A stretch of DNA of 64,000 nucleotides from Paraconiothyrium sp. Pb-2020. Taxonomy: Eukaryota; Ascomycota; Dothideomycetes; Pleosporales; Didymosphaeriaceae. Positions 34,214 through 44,811 of the stretch are shown in pieces (the first letter of the stretch is position 1; every line of letters starts with the position of its first letter). The stretch is taken from positions 2,170,001 to 2,234,000 of the forward strand of contig JAJUBI010000008.1 in NCBI GenBank assembly GCA_022419385.1, written 5' to 3'. A program made the translations under genes and the position numbers. The notes under the pieces were generated by a model. The model was not told where the DNA came from and did no database searches. It saw only the letters and a program-made list of their open reading frames with translations.

Positions 34214-35670
34214 TGCAGATAGGTGAGCTCAACTCTCAAGGCCTAGCTCAAAGCTTGAAAAGTAGCGGTTGTGGTACGAGATTGTAATTAGCCCCAAGGC
34301 AGCAAGTCGCGAAACCGTCGCAAAATTGACGCGCTATTCTACTTGACGCGATCGGCTTGATGCCGGTCTATGGTGTGATGGTGAAAAGCGTGTTGGTGAA
34401 CGATGGCGATCCTAGACCAGTGCTAGATGGGATGAAAGCTCCGCGAAACGGGGAATTCACAACGAAGTTGTTTGGCAGGCTGCCAGAGTTTGCGCTTCGT
34501 GTGTTAGCCAAATCAATGGGACACCTCCAGCGCCGGATTGTAGCAAGCTCCTCCTATGCGTCCTATGCCAGGCGCAGCCTTTTAAGATGGGTATTCAGCA
34601 CCAGCCTGCCAGCAGGGCTGAAGCCGCGCTCCCCACGAAGCTTCTGTGCCAGTGGTTTCCTTGCTCTTTTCTATATCTTTTCGCTTCATATAACAATAGC
34701 TGGAGTGTCGATGCGCTGCGTTAGTCGCGCTGTGTGGTACCGAACGCAAGGTCGGTCAGAATGCACCGCACAAGTCAGGTCGAAAGTGATCGTGGGTATG
34801 GATAATAGCGCGGACGCGAAAACGAAAACGTAGGTATCTATGAGCACCTCTCCGTCGCGGATGCTGCAGGCTCGGTGGGGGAGAGTGTTGCCCTAGAAAC
34901 GGACCTTCCCTTCATTTGTCAGCGTTTGCGCACCCCCAACATGTCACTCTCTTGTGGAGGTAGAATAGAGCGAGCGTACCTTTTATGACAGCGACTACAA
35001 GCCCCCTCGTCCGGGTCCTGAGCGCGAAGGAACAAGACTCGAGAAAAGTTACGGCTCATGAGACTTGGGGTGAGGTCTGAGCGGGCCGTCCGAGCTCCAC
35101 GTCTTGTGATTGGACAATGTGGGCGCTCGTGGGGAACATCGCGGCTTCCTCATTCGCAAGGCAGCCGCGCTGCCACGAAGTCACGTTGGCGTCTACGCGT
35201 CGTAAAGACAAAGAAATGACGAGAAGAGCTTCATGAGTGGGGTCCAAGATGTAGGTGCCTTAGATGCCTGATGAATGATTCGAGCAAATTCAGGCACGCG
35301 TCTGCATTTCCACCCACGGACGGCGATCAGGTTCAATATATCGCTGCCTGGCGAAAGCACGCTTCATTAACAACAGAAACCAAATAGAAGCGGATATTCA
35401 AGATCACAATAGCCCCCAAGGAGCCGTCAGCAGGTGCTAGCCTCAGGCAGTAATCCATGGCAGAGGAAGGAAATTCCGACACCGAGCTCCCGCCCAACTA
35501 ACAGGCAACTGGTAGTATCCTGAAAGTTTGTGAATGCCACTTGACTCTGCTTCATACATGTCCGCCCATTTGCTCATATTTCGCTTCACGAATCTCGTGG
35601 CAGACACATTCCATTCAATAAATCATACGGGATATCTCCGAGGGTACGACAAGGCATGCCTTCCACGCCC
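34214..35670. other. Intergenic
   Basis: Kinase promoter side and 3' flank of the HET pseudogene. The 158-codon frame at 34357-34833 has no recognisable domain. Confidence 0.5.
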
Positions 35671-38112
35671 TTACACCAAGTAAATACTATGATATCGCAG
35701 AACACGTGCCTCTTCTTCATTCATCCCCAGCAGATAACAATCACCTACGACCTCATAACGCAAACCGCCACCGTCGATCAGTCTTAGCAGTAAGGGCGTG
35801 GCACCACCTGCAACATAGAACACTTCGTCTCCAGGCCGTGTGCTGGCGGGCGCAAGGCCTACGTCTCCGTTTTGCGTGAAGAACAGACGCCGTGAGAGCG
35901 TGGCTGCCATGATGGAGGCATCCATTGCTGCTACGCGCTCTTGGCGTGTTTTTACCACTGTGTTGAGACTCTGGGTACTGTTAGTGTGGTGTTTCATGGG
36001 GGAACGGTGGAGGGTACGTACTAGTTCTTCGCCAAAGCGAGTGCGGAGCTTGTGTTCTATTTCCCAGAAGAAATCGGTCCAGGGTGCGTCTTCGCGGATG
36101 TTGCCCTCTACCAACACCGATTCGCCCCAGTATAGGTTGTGGTCTTCGGCTAATTTCTTGATAATCGTTGTTCTGCTGCTGTCAAAGGGTGACAACTTAT
36201 CGTGAATTGGAATATGCTCCGCCGTCATGTCCTCCATGGAGCCATCGTCTGCTGTGCGCGTCCTATTGAGTAGGCCATGTAGCAGCGATCCTATGCTAGG
36301 CGTACTCATATCGAGGTATAGTAGGCTTTTCCATAGTGATGCCGCTTGCGATGACATCGTGTCTAGTTTCGCGTCGCTGGGTCTGTCGTAGTATGTATTG
36401 TTCGACCAGTCTTCCTGCTCGTCTTCTTTGAGATCATTAGGATACAGTCGTAGGTTGAAAGGCGACCGAGGAGACTCAAGAGCCCATGACATGAAAATTA
36501 TCTCGTCTTTCGGTGTGGCCCTTCGGACGCCCACATTGGAGCTTGACGGCGAATTCTCGCAGAAGATGTCAGCGCAGAGAAGCTCCCAAAACCGAGTGGT
36601 GGCAAAGCGTGAGCGGGTCTTGCCCGAAGACGCCGCACTTTCTAAAACGGTCCACCACTTGAAAATCGTGGTCTGGCTGATATCCGCACTATCTCCCCAC
36701 ATTACTTCTTCGACGCCGGAGACTACGCCTACGGACGAGGCGGAGACTTCGAGTATGAGGTCTGGTGACATACGAAAGGGATACATATCGGAGACACGCT
36801 TCAACCCGACGACATTATAGAGACGCATAGCGTCGGTGCGTACGTCGTTGCTTTGGGCGCTTGGCGCACTCCAATCTGGCACCCAACTCGGTAGGTCATA
36901 TCGGAACTTTCTGCCTGTATCTGTGCTCAGTATAGCAAGAGAATTCGATTCCTGCATGATTCCAATAGTAGCTTGAGTGTATACCTCCCTATCGCTCAAA
37001 GTGTAATCAGGAACGATGTGTGGTCCTCCTGTGTTAGTTTTCGCAAGCGAAAGAAGAGCATATACTTTGTCGCGCGGATCCGACGCCTGGCGACTGCGAA
37101 ATCTTTGAAGTAGTTTGAGCAAAGTAAGGTCTCTCACTTGTACGCTTCCGTCGGTGTCAGACCCAGACCAGGCTTTCTGACGTGAATAAGCAGTGCGGAG
37201 GTCTTTGATGTCGCGAACTTGGGTACTAAAGTTGAGCAGTACTCTCAATAAGTCCCGCGGGAAGGATGCAGCAAACCTTGCGCAGCATGTCCCGCTATGT
37301 TCTGCGATTTTCGAAGCAGCTTCGGCGAACATGCTCCAAGGGGCAGACACAGAACCGCATACCATTAACACGTCTTGTGGCATCGTAATCTCTTGAACGG
37401 TCCAAATCCTTTTCCACCATGGAGTCCACGGCGGATTCATCAGTCTTCTCAACGCCTCAAACAAGTTCATTTGGGCCTCTATATACCCTGGTGAGCCCCA
37501 CGAGGAGAGATAACCCAGTCTGTCAAGATGAGAGTCGCCTCCCAATGCGCGTAGGAAAGAGAAGACCTCCCGTGTTGTGAACGTGGAATGTCCCAGGCCA
37601 TTTTCGTATCTTTCTCGCAACGCTTCGCGGTCAAGGTGTCCATCGGTATGTAGCAGGTCGCGATGGTCCCCATGGAAATGCACAATCTCGGGCGTTTCCT
37701 TGCTGCCTTTGGTATCTCCCACCCCGTCTCCTAGATAGATGAACACGGCCGTACATGACTGATAGATTAGACCCATCAACTCCACCTGATGTGTTCTCTC
37801 GTCTAGATCATCTTAGTTAATCGAGAGCGCGTCAATCCATATAGTAAGTCCCTCCTCATGACTCAACCGCAAATGCCGAAGCGCGCTTTCAAGATTGACC
37901 GTGACCGCGAAAGGTTTGCCGTTCAGCAATATCTGCCTCGTAGCCCTACGAGAACCCCATACATAGGACAGAGTGTAATACCTAGGACGTTCGCCAAGAT
38001 CCGTTCGTTGGAGTACGCAGCGTACAGGGTCGGTCCATTGGCCTGGGAGGAGCTTCACTAGGCGGATGTCGTTGCTGCGGAGGGGGCTGTCGTTGTATGC
38101 TTCTGAAATCAT
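35671..38112 (-). pseudogene. HET-domain (heterokaryon incompatibility) protein gene with one nonsense codon
   Basis: One frame runs from the ATG at 38112 to the stop at 35671 (about 813 codons) and is interrupted once, by TAA at 37815-37813. Upstream of it lie the HET landmarks RYYTLSYVWGS and LTIWIDALSIN. The family continues INQDDLDER, and here the sequence reads IN-stop-DDLDER, so the conserved Gln codon CAA has become TAA. Downstream the frame stays open with MGLIYQSCTAVFIYLGD, RIWTVQEITMP and ASDPRDKVYALLSL, all HET features. HET proteins trigger cell death on fusion of unlike hyphae. The allele as given would make only about 100 residues. No donor/acceptor pair nearby would remove the stop. 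Confidence 0.9.
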
Positions 38113-38740
38113 TGCGATGGTGGACGTATTGATCAAACATAAGCATCTCCTTGTGCTACCAACCTTGTAACGCCATGCGATGCATCGTCTATATATGTGG
38201 GATGCATGCTTGACCGGTGTAACGGCTGCGCCTTCTTTCGCGCATGCAGGCTTCAATCAGCAGGGGGCGAGCGCGACCACAACGCAAATGATGCTTTCGC
38301 GTGCCTCAAGTGCATTTGACTATTAGACGACGAACTTTTCTGACACCTCGCGTCATGTCAATGACGCCAGGCCACGTGCCAGTCTGAGGGATGCTTGCGC
38401 AATCCGGTTCGTAGGGCTGAGTTCGTTGTACCGAGGCAAGTCTCCATCGCTCACCCCGAACCCCACATCTTCCTCACGAATCGCCATCACCCCAACAATG
38501 GCACGGTAGGCAATGTCATCCGTGCATACCGCTACATCGAGCCTCGGTACCGCGATATTGAAATCCGTTCTGTCTTGTCATTTGCGCTCCGTCGCAACCT
38601 TCCACTGTCCCTCTTACACCACTCTGGAGATTCGGACGACTGATTAGTGAGCGCTCATCACCACAGCCGACCTTCCGGACACTGCGCATAAAGTCGTCTT
38701 CCCCCTCCTATTTTACCACCTTCGAACGTATTTCGCCAAG
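38113..38740. other. Intergenic, divergent promoter region
   Basis: Lies between the HET pseudogene and the MDR gene, which point away from each other. A pyrimidine-rich stretch (CCCCCTCCTATTTTACCACC) sits just before the MDR start. Confidence 0.45.
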
Positions 38741-39925
38741 ATGCCCTCCTACACATCAATACACCTAGCCGAACGACCCAAGGACCAGATCATCCCCGGA
38801 AAGACCTTCACCGCGAAGCAAAACCCTGTGCCCAGCGCGTCCAGCTTGAAAGATGGCGAAGTACTCTTCCAAACGCTGTACTTGTCGCTCGACCCCGCAA
38901 TGCGCGGCTGGCTCAATGACACCCGCTCGTACGTGCCGCCTGTAAAGATCGGCGAGGTAATGCGCGGCGCAGCAATTGGCATCGTCGTTGCGTCAAAGTC
39001 GCAGAAGTTCCCAGTCGGAACGTATGCAAGTGGCACCGTGGGCTGGACTGAGTATGTTGTTGTGAAAGAAAAGCAGCTCCAGGCGCTGGACCTTCCGGAG
39101 GGCGCTGTGCCGACAGATGCGTTGAGTGTGCTTGGTATGACCGGCTTGACGGCGTATTTTGGTATCTTGGATGTGGGCAAAGTAAAGCAGGGGGATTTTG
39201 TTGTGGTTTCGGGTGCTGCAGGCGCCACGGGCAGTGTTGTCGGTCAGATTGCGAAGATCAAGGGAGCGACGGTATTGGGGTTGGCTGGTGGCGATGATAA
39301 GGTGAAGTGGTTGAAGGAGGAGTTGGGTTTCGACTATGCGTTGAACTACAAGGATCCCGAGTTTGCGAAGAAGTTTAGGGAGGCGACAAAGGGATTGATT
39401 GATGTTTATTTTGACAATGGTAAGCAAAGGGTAGACTCTGGACGTGGAACGGCGGTTGACGGTGACAGTCGGCGGAGAGATCCTCGATTTGGCTCTCGCC
39501 AGAGCAAAGCCACATGCAAGATTCGTCATGTGCGGTGCTATCAGTCAGTACAACAAGGCCAAGCCGCAAGGACCTAAGGTGAGTGGGCAAGCACTCTCTT
39601 TTAGTTATGCGCTGATTGTTGAAGAACTACCTCATGGTTATATCGATGAGGATACGCATGGAAGGCTTTATCGTCTTTGATTATGAGAAGCAGTATCCTG
39701 AGGCGAGGAAGCAGCTGGCGCAATGGCTCTCTGAAGGCAAATTGAAGCGGAAGGAGACGATCGTGAAGGGCGGTCTGACAAAAGCGGAGCAGGCCCTGGT
39801 AGACCTGTACAATGGTGTGAATACTGGTGAGTCTATCTCGACATCTTTTGGGGATTTTGCTGACAAGACAAGGTAAACTACTCGTTGAAGTTGCGAAACC
39901 TGAGGATGCCAAGGCGAAATTGTAA
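38741..39925 (+). CDS. NADP-dependent MDR-family oxidoreductase (leukotriene B4 dehydrogenase/CurA-like)
   Basis: Exons 38741-39419, 39469-39578, 39625-39826 and 39873-39925, 347 aa; introns 46-49 nt, all in phase. Zinc-independent medium-chain reductases of this group reduce alpha,beta-unsaturated ketones or aldehydes with NADPH. The N-terminal catalytic fold shows LYLSLDPAMRGWLND, typical of the group. The Rossmann segment is GDFVVVSGAAGATGSVVGQIAK with AxxGxxG. YFDNVGGEILDLAL spans the first splice, and GFIVFDY is the usual C-terminal motif. It lacks the zinc-ligand pattern GHExxGxV. The tail ends LLVEVAKPEDAKAKL. Endogenous substrate unknown; detoxification is a reasonable guess. Confidence 0.93.
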
Positions 39926-40224
39926 AACAGCTGCGAAATTTGTACGAGGACATGCTTTTGCCTTCAATGCAGTGACAGGAATATAAAGGAGATCACGGTC
40001 TAAGCAAGAGTTGACACAGTGATTATGGTGACGAACCAGATCAGTGCCCTTGAAGTCAAATTATGGAATGAAGTAATGACATTGAAAATTCTAAAACAAG
40101 GCTTCATAAAGCGCCACTCAACATCTACTTCGCACCGCCATTCCTCAGATTAATTTTCCCCAACTCATTACTTCAACCGCATTAGCCGCCGGATTCGTGG
40201 ACGTTTTTCTCACGTAAGAAAGCT

Positions 40225-41012
40225 ATGAAGATTTTCCAGGCGCCTTGGTTTAAACGTTTCTGTAAGTCTGCGACTGTCTTCCCTGTCAACGTATTAATCC
40301 ATCGTTTAGTCTCAGGAATAAGGTTTCCGGTCATCCTAGCTACAGTAATCATCCTCACTCTTTACGGTAAGCTCTTTGTTGTGTCGAAAGTAAAACGATC
40401 TCACTCGATATCGCAGGTGTCTTATTCACAGGCTGCGTCTCGAATACTGCAGCTACACCATCCATTTATTTGTTCACTATCCGCAAAGCTGGCAACTGGC
40501 TTCGCGTCGGCAACATCGGTTCATGCTTCGGCACAGGCAATCTTCTGTCCAAACCCGTCACTTGCGCACCCACCGTTCTGAGCGGCAAGGAAGACTTTGC
40601 AGGAGCCGATGGGGTATTGCTCGTCCGACATGCAAAGACGATGCAGCTAGCGATATTGCCTCTCTTCTCCATACTATCAGTGCTGTGCTACCTGATCTCC
40701 GCGGGGTCTTTCTTTTACTGGGAATCTACTAGACCACACATGTACCAGGCGGGCACCAAGCATAACCGACTCACCTTCAAGTTGGCCTACATAAGTGTCG
40801 CGCTCGCTCTCGTCGCCCTCTTCCAGATGTGGGCGTCGGTTTTCGGCATGGCGCACGCAAGCGCAATTGTGGATAATCATGATCTCGAAGTCAAGTTGAG
40901 CATTGTTTGCCTCGGTCTACAAAGCGGAGCTCTAGGAGTCCAGTTTCTCTTTGCACTGGGAGTGAAGCTTAAGTGGTTGAGCATGATGAGACAGCGCAAG
41001 CAGGTACGATAG
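40225..41012 (+). CDS. Fig1/SUR7-like four-pass membrane protein
   Basis: Exons 40225-40261, 40310-40366 and 40417-41012, 229 aa; introns 48 and 50 nt, in phase. A short N-terminus leads to TM1 (PVILATVIILTLYGGVLFTG). An extracellular loop follows with GCVSNTAATPSIYLF and LRVGNIGSCFGTG, which resembles the Fig1 pattern (GCxS...PxIYL...RVGxxGxC). Three more hydrophobic helices follow, ending in a basic cytosolic tail. Fig1 proteins regulate Ca2+ influx and membrane fusion in mating or hyphal fusion. The topology is clear from sequence; the assignment to Fig1 rests on the motif resemblance and is tentative. It converges on the P450 gene. Confidence 0.6.
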
Positions 41013-41364
41013 TAGGCGTAAGCAATGCGTGAGAGAGGTACTGGTCGAGGACATCTTGCAGGTGACCTGTATGAGCAGGCGAGGCGATGTGCGCCAAACG
41101 AAGGTCCGCTTCAAGCTTTTCGTAGTGGTGTTCCGTACACTCTTTTACTTAGGACATACTGTAGCGTTCTGGGAACATGTATTATTTCGCTTTTGATTCA
41201 ATTGTCTCTAAGGGTCCTCTTTTAACTGTTGTATCTTTCGGTAATTGAAACTTCATTCTCTCAACTCCGTTTCTCAAGCATTATTGCTCAGAATGCAAGT
41301 CACGCTTGAGTATGATCGGAGTCGAAGTACATCTTGAGGCTCTCTTTGAATTATTTAAAGGCTT
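41013..41364. other. Intergenic
   Basis: Convergent 3' flanks of the membrane protein and P450 genes. Nothing further recognised. Confidence 0.5.
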
Positions 41365-43268
41365 TCATTGACTGCGCATTCTGTGCGCAGGTTTGAATCG
41401 GACCCAGAACGACGGCCTGTCCCAATATGCGTAGAATTCGAAGTCCTTTTCGAAAGACAAATCTTCCTGGCCTTCCATAGCCTCCATGTCAAATTCCCAA
41501 ATGACTTTAGCAATGAAGAGACGGATCAAGGAGACAGATATCGCGCCACCGGGGCAGCCTCGAAGACCTTGACTGAAAGGTTTCGCAGCCTTCAACTCGT
41601 CACCCGCATACTTTGAATCGAAACGAGGATGATCGGATGGCAGCCATCGTTCGGGGCGGAACATGAGCGGGTCCGTGAAATATCGCGAACTTCTTGCTGC
41701 CGCGAAGTAGCTGATCTGGCATGTCACCTACACTGTATCAACATCTGGTAGCGACAATAGTGGCGGCCAGGACTTGGCCACACTTACGCCTTGAGGTATG
41801 TATTCTCCATCTACGACAGCACCGGGACTTACTCGCGGTAAGCCGTCTGTAGTTTCTTGATGAAGACGAAGACTTTCTTGTACGCAACCATTGAGGTATT
41901 TTAGACTCGTCACGGCTTCCATATCGATTGCTCTGTACTCTGCAAACGCTCCTCTGACTTCTTTCACCAAAGTTGTGTAGGCGTCAGGCTCCTTGAGGAG
42001 AAAGAAAATGAGAGAATAGAATTGATTTGCGAGCGGCTGCCAACTGGCCAACATCACCTGTGCTGCAACATTTTCCAGGTGGAAGATAATGTTTTTGTCA
42101 TCGGGTACGGGTTTATCGGCAGGAAGAAGCTGTTCGAAATAGTCCAGATGCTCGATCTTGTCGCGACGCTCGATTCGTGCTCTGACGTATTCGGTGTTGA
42201 GTTTAATAAGTTTAGGCAGTGCAAACCAAACCGATGGCGGTATCGTCGCATATTGGAGAATAGTGAACAAGCGAAACTTCCTTGTCAGTTGACTTACCGC
42301 CACAAACAAGTTCAGCTTTGGGGTAGTGCTGAGCAGAATAGAATCCTTCACTGTATTGATTCTTAGCGTATTGCGCGTTGGGCTCTCATCGTCCTAAACT
42401 TACTGTCTCGCATCTGACCCATGTCACGACCGTACGTCATATCCGCAGAGAGATCTAGCGCCAACCAGTCTGACCAGCTTCGCATATCCACTCCCTGCTT
42501 ACCTGCACCCAAGGACTTCATCTTGTTGATGAAGAAATCGACGTGTTTGTTAACTGTAGCCTCTTTTGCTTTAAGGTTCCTTGTGCTGAAAGCAGGAGCG
42601 AGTTTCTTCGCTATCTCGCGGTGCTTGACAGGATCGGGTTCTCCCGAGATACCGTTGTCGCCGGTATCCAGGGCGTCATAGCCAACTTGCACGAAACTCT
42701 CAAGGTTCCTCTCCTGTGCGAGATATATGTCTGGCTCGATGATGTGAGTTAAAAGTCCTGATCTAGTGATTGTGGCGGTGGAGTGATAGCACTAACCTTT
42801 GGCAGCCTGTGGAGTGAGAAAAACGAGTTCGTTGGGAGCAATGCGGACAACATTGCCTGAGCAGTTAGTCTTCCGCGATTTTGATGAGCAGGCAGAGTCG
42901 TACCATATTTTCTGAGCACGCTAGCAATGATCCATGGGTACCTTCCTGACGTACTAAGTGTTCAAAAGGTCAACAGTGCCCACCACGCAGTCTTCTGGAA
43001 AGGCATGAGATATGTACCTAGTATAGGCCCACCACAGATTGCTAAAGGCGGCAGGCCTTGGACCCGGATATTTGGAGAGTGGATGGAAGATGATACAGTA
43101 GATAGTGTGAGCTAAGTAGTAGGCGACAATCTGTAGATCGTAGTGGATCAGCGTATGATGATTGCATGATTTACAATTATGACTGACCAACGTGATAGCA
43201 ACGATAAGAACTTGGGTCAACGTAAATATGCCCAGTAGCTGGCCACGTACATCGCTCCATAGGGCCAT
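41365..43268 (-). CDS. Cytochrome P450 monooxygenase
   Basis: Seven exons: 43268-43188, 43130-43018, 42953-42904, 42856-42797, 42730-42404, 42350-41788 and 41727-41365, 518 aa; six introns of 47-66 nt, all in phase. It has an N-terminal membrane anchor, then IFHPLSKYPGPR, and VVRIAPNELVFLTPQAAK, the usual fungal P450 start. The K-helix ExxR is ESLRLH. The PERF-type stretch is FRPERWLP. The heme-Cys loop is FSQGLRGCPGG. The I-helix reads LASWQPLAN at about 311-319 where the acid-alcohol pair AGx(E/D)T is expected, so oxygen activation may differ. Overall it resembles the isotrichodermin C-15 hydroxylase-type families. There is no polyketide or peptide synthase nearby. Confidence 0.92.
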
Positions 43269-44811
43269 GTTGGCGATGGTGGTGCACCGGCACTGGTGCG
43301 AGTGTCCGTTTGGGTGTATGATGCCTGGTGGGCAGCGCCCTCATCCGAAAAAGGACCAAGGACTGTGCTCCATTTCCCACGAACGTTGCCTAACAGCACG
43401 TGATCAAAATGCCGAAAGAAGACGTTGGTGGTCAGTGATATATCGCTCGAGACGCTAGACTGATCAAGGTTAAACCGATAATTCCTCGGAAGGAACCATA
43501 GGCTACTCATTTGATGATTTTGTCATTGATCCTCCGATGGCATGGCTTACTTATGTCTCTCTCCTTGAACTCCCACTATGATTCATTGTGACCGGCCTGC
43601 GCCTGATCGCTTCTCATAGATCGACACGAAAGCTGATACGCACATGTGGGATGACGGCTTGGCGGTTCTCGCGCTCGTCAATTCTTTTTGGGCTACGAAA
43701 TCTGCTCCTTCATCGGCCAGTCGCAATTGAGGGACTTGAAGTTCACGAGATTAATGTGTCGTTCACAGTAATGGGCATTGTGTGTGACTTAGACGAAAGT
43801 CTGACACTCAACTCCGTTTCCCAAACACTTCCATGCACCAGCCATTTTACTCCAGTGGAAACCTATCATTGCGAAACGTCTTCCATTTTCAACTGTCCGC
43901 TGAATTGCAATCCGAGGCGCCATAAGGGAGGTAAATACCCAGAGCTCCTATGGAGATGTATCAAGTCGAACACTATCCGATCTATAGACTTTGATTGCTA
44001 ACATAGTAGGTATAGTCAGACTAGCGCTCTTGTGGAACTATAACGTACCCCTGTATTAGAAATTCTTTGGAGTGATACGGCGCTTCCGACTGTCAATGCC
44101 GGTATGCCGTGCTCGTTGGACCTCATACCTAACTGAGAAGGTAAGGCCCACAGCAGTCCAGGCCCTCAGGAACCTCAATAGTCCTTTTGCTCTCGTCACA
44201 TGCGCTTGAGCCGTACTGACATTCACCTCATCCTCATTACATGTCGTGGCGCCAAATTTCGCAAAGTTCTGATCACTGCTTGCATGCTACTATACACACA
44301 ATGTATGAGATAAGTGTGGACCTCGTGTTCGAGCAACGACAAGCTCGTGTCTACGCCTCGGCTATCTGATCGCTACAAGGATATGCGCCACGCAATTTGG
44401 GCCTACCTTTCCAGGACAAGGCTAATGCGCGGCCACCAATGATACCACGAACGATATACCAGGATATAAACCGTTTGCTTCCGATGCGGATGGTAAATGG
44501 ATTCCTCGCAAATTGCGCCTCCTTGACTCCGCCGGTAATTCTGCTGTGCCTCACTACTTGAGGCCAAGAGGCATGTCAACCATGATCTAACATTAGGCGC
44601 CTTCCTACGAGCGAGGCCTCCCACGGGATTTTTGTCCGTACCAGGGCAATCGCATGTTTCAAGGGTAAGTTGAGTGACGGCATGGCCGAACTATATCATA
44701 CCACCGGTAACTCTAGGGTGCTTGCAACCTTGTAAAGGCTATAAGTACTCTACGGATACCTCAGGTTGGCCCTTCTTTGTCACTGCAATTCGCTTGTAAT
44801 CGCAGTCCACC
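43269..44811. other. Intergenic, divergent promoter region
   Basis: Lies between the P450 and S41 genes, which are divergent. No RNA, repeat or further exon is recognised; short frames here show no domain. Confidence 0.5.

Noticed and set aside
41251..41280. Match between about 41260-41280 and 43807-43827 (CTCAACTCCGTTTC)
   Set aside because: Only about 21 bases with two mismatches, no extension and no associated structure; likely chance.
38741..43268. Secondary-metabolite cluster containing the oxidoreductase and P450
   Set aside because: There is no PKS, NRPS, terpene synthase, DMATS, transporter or pathway regulator nearby. The intervening gene is a Fig1-like membrane protein.
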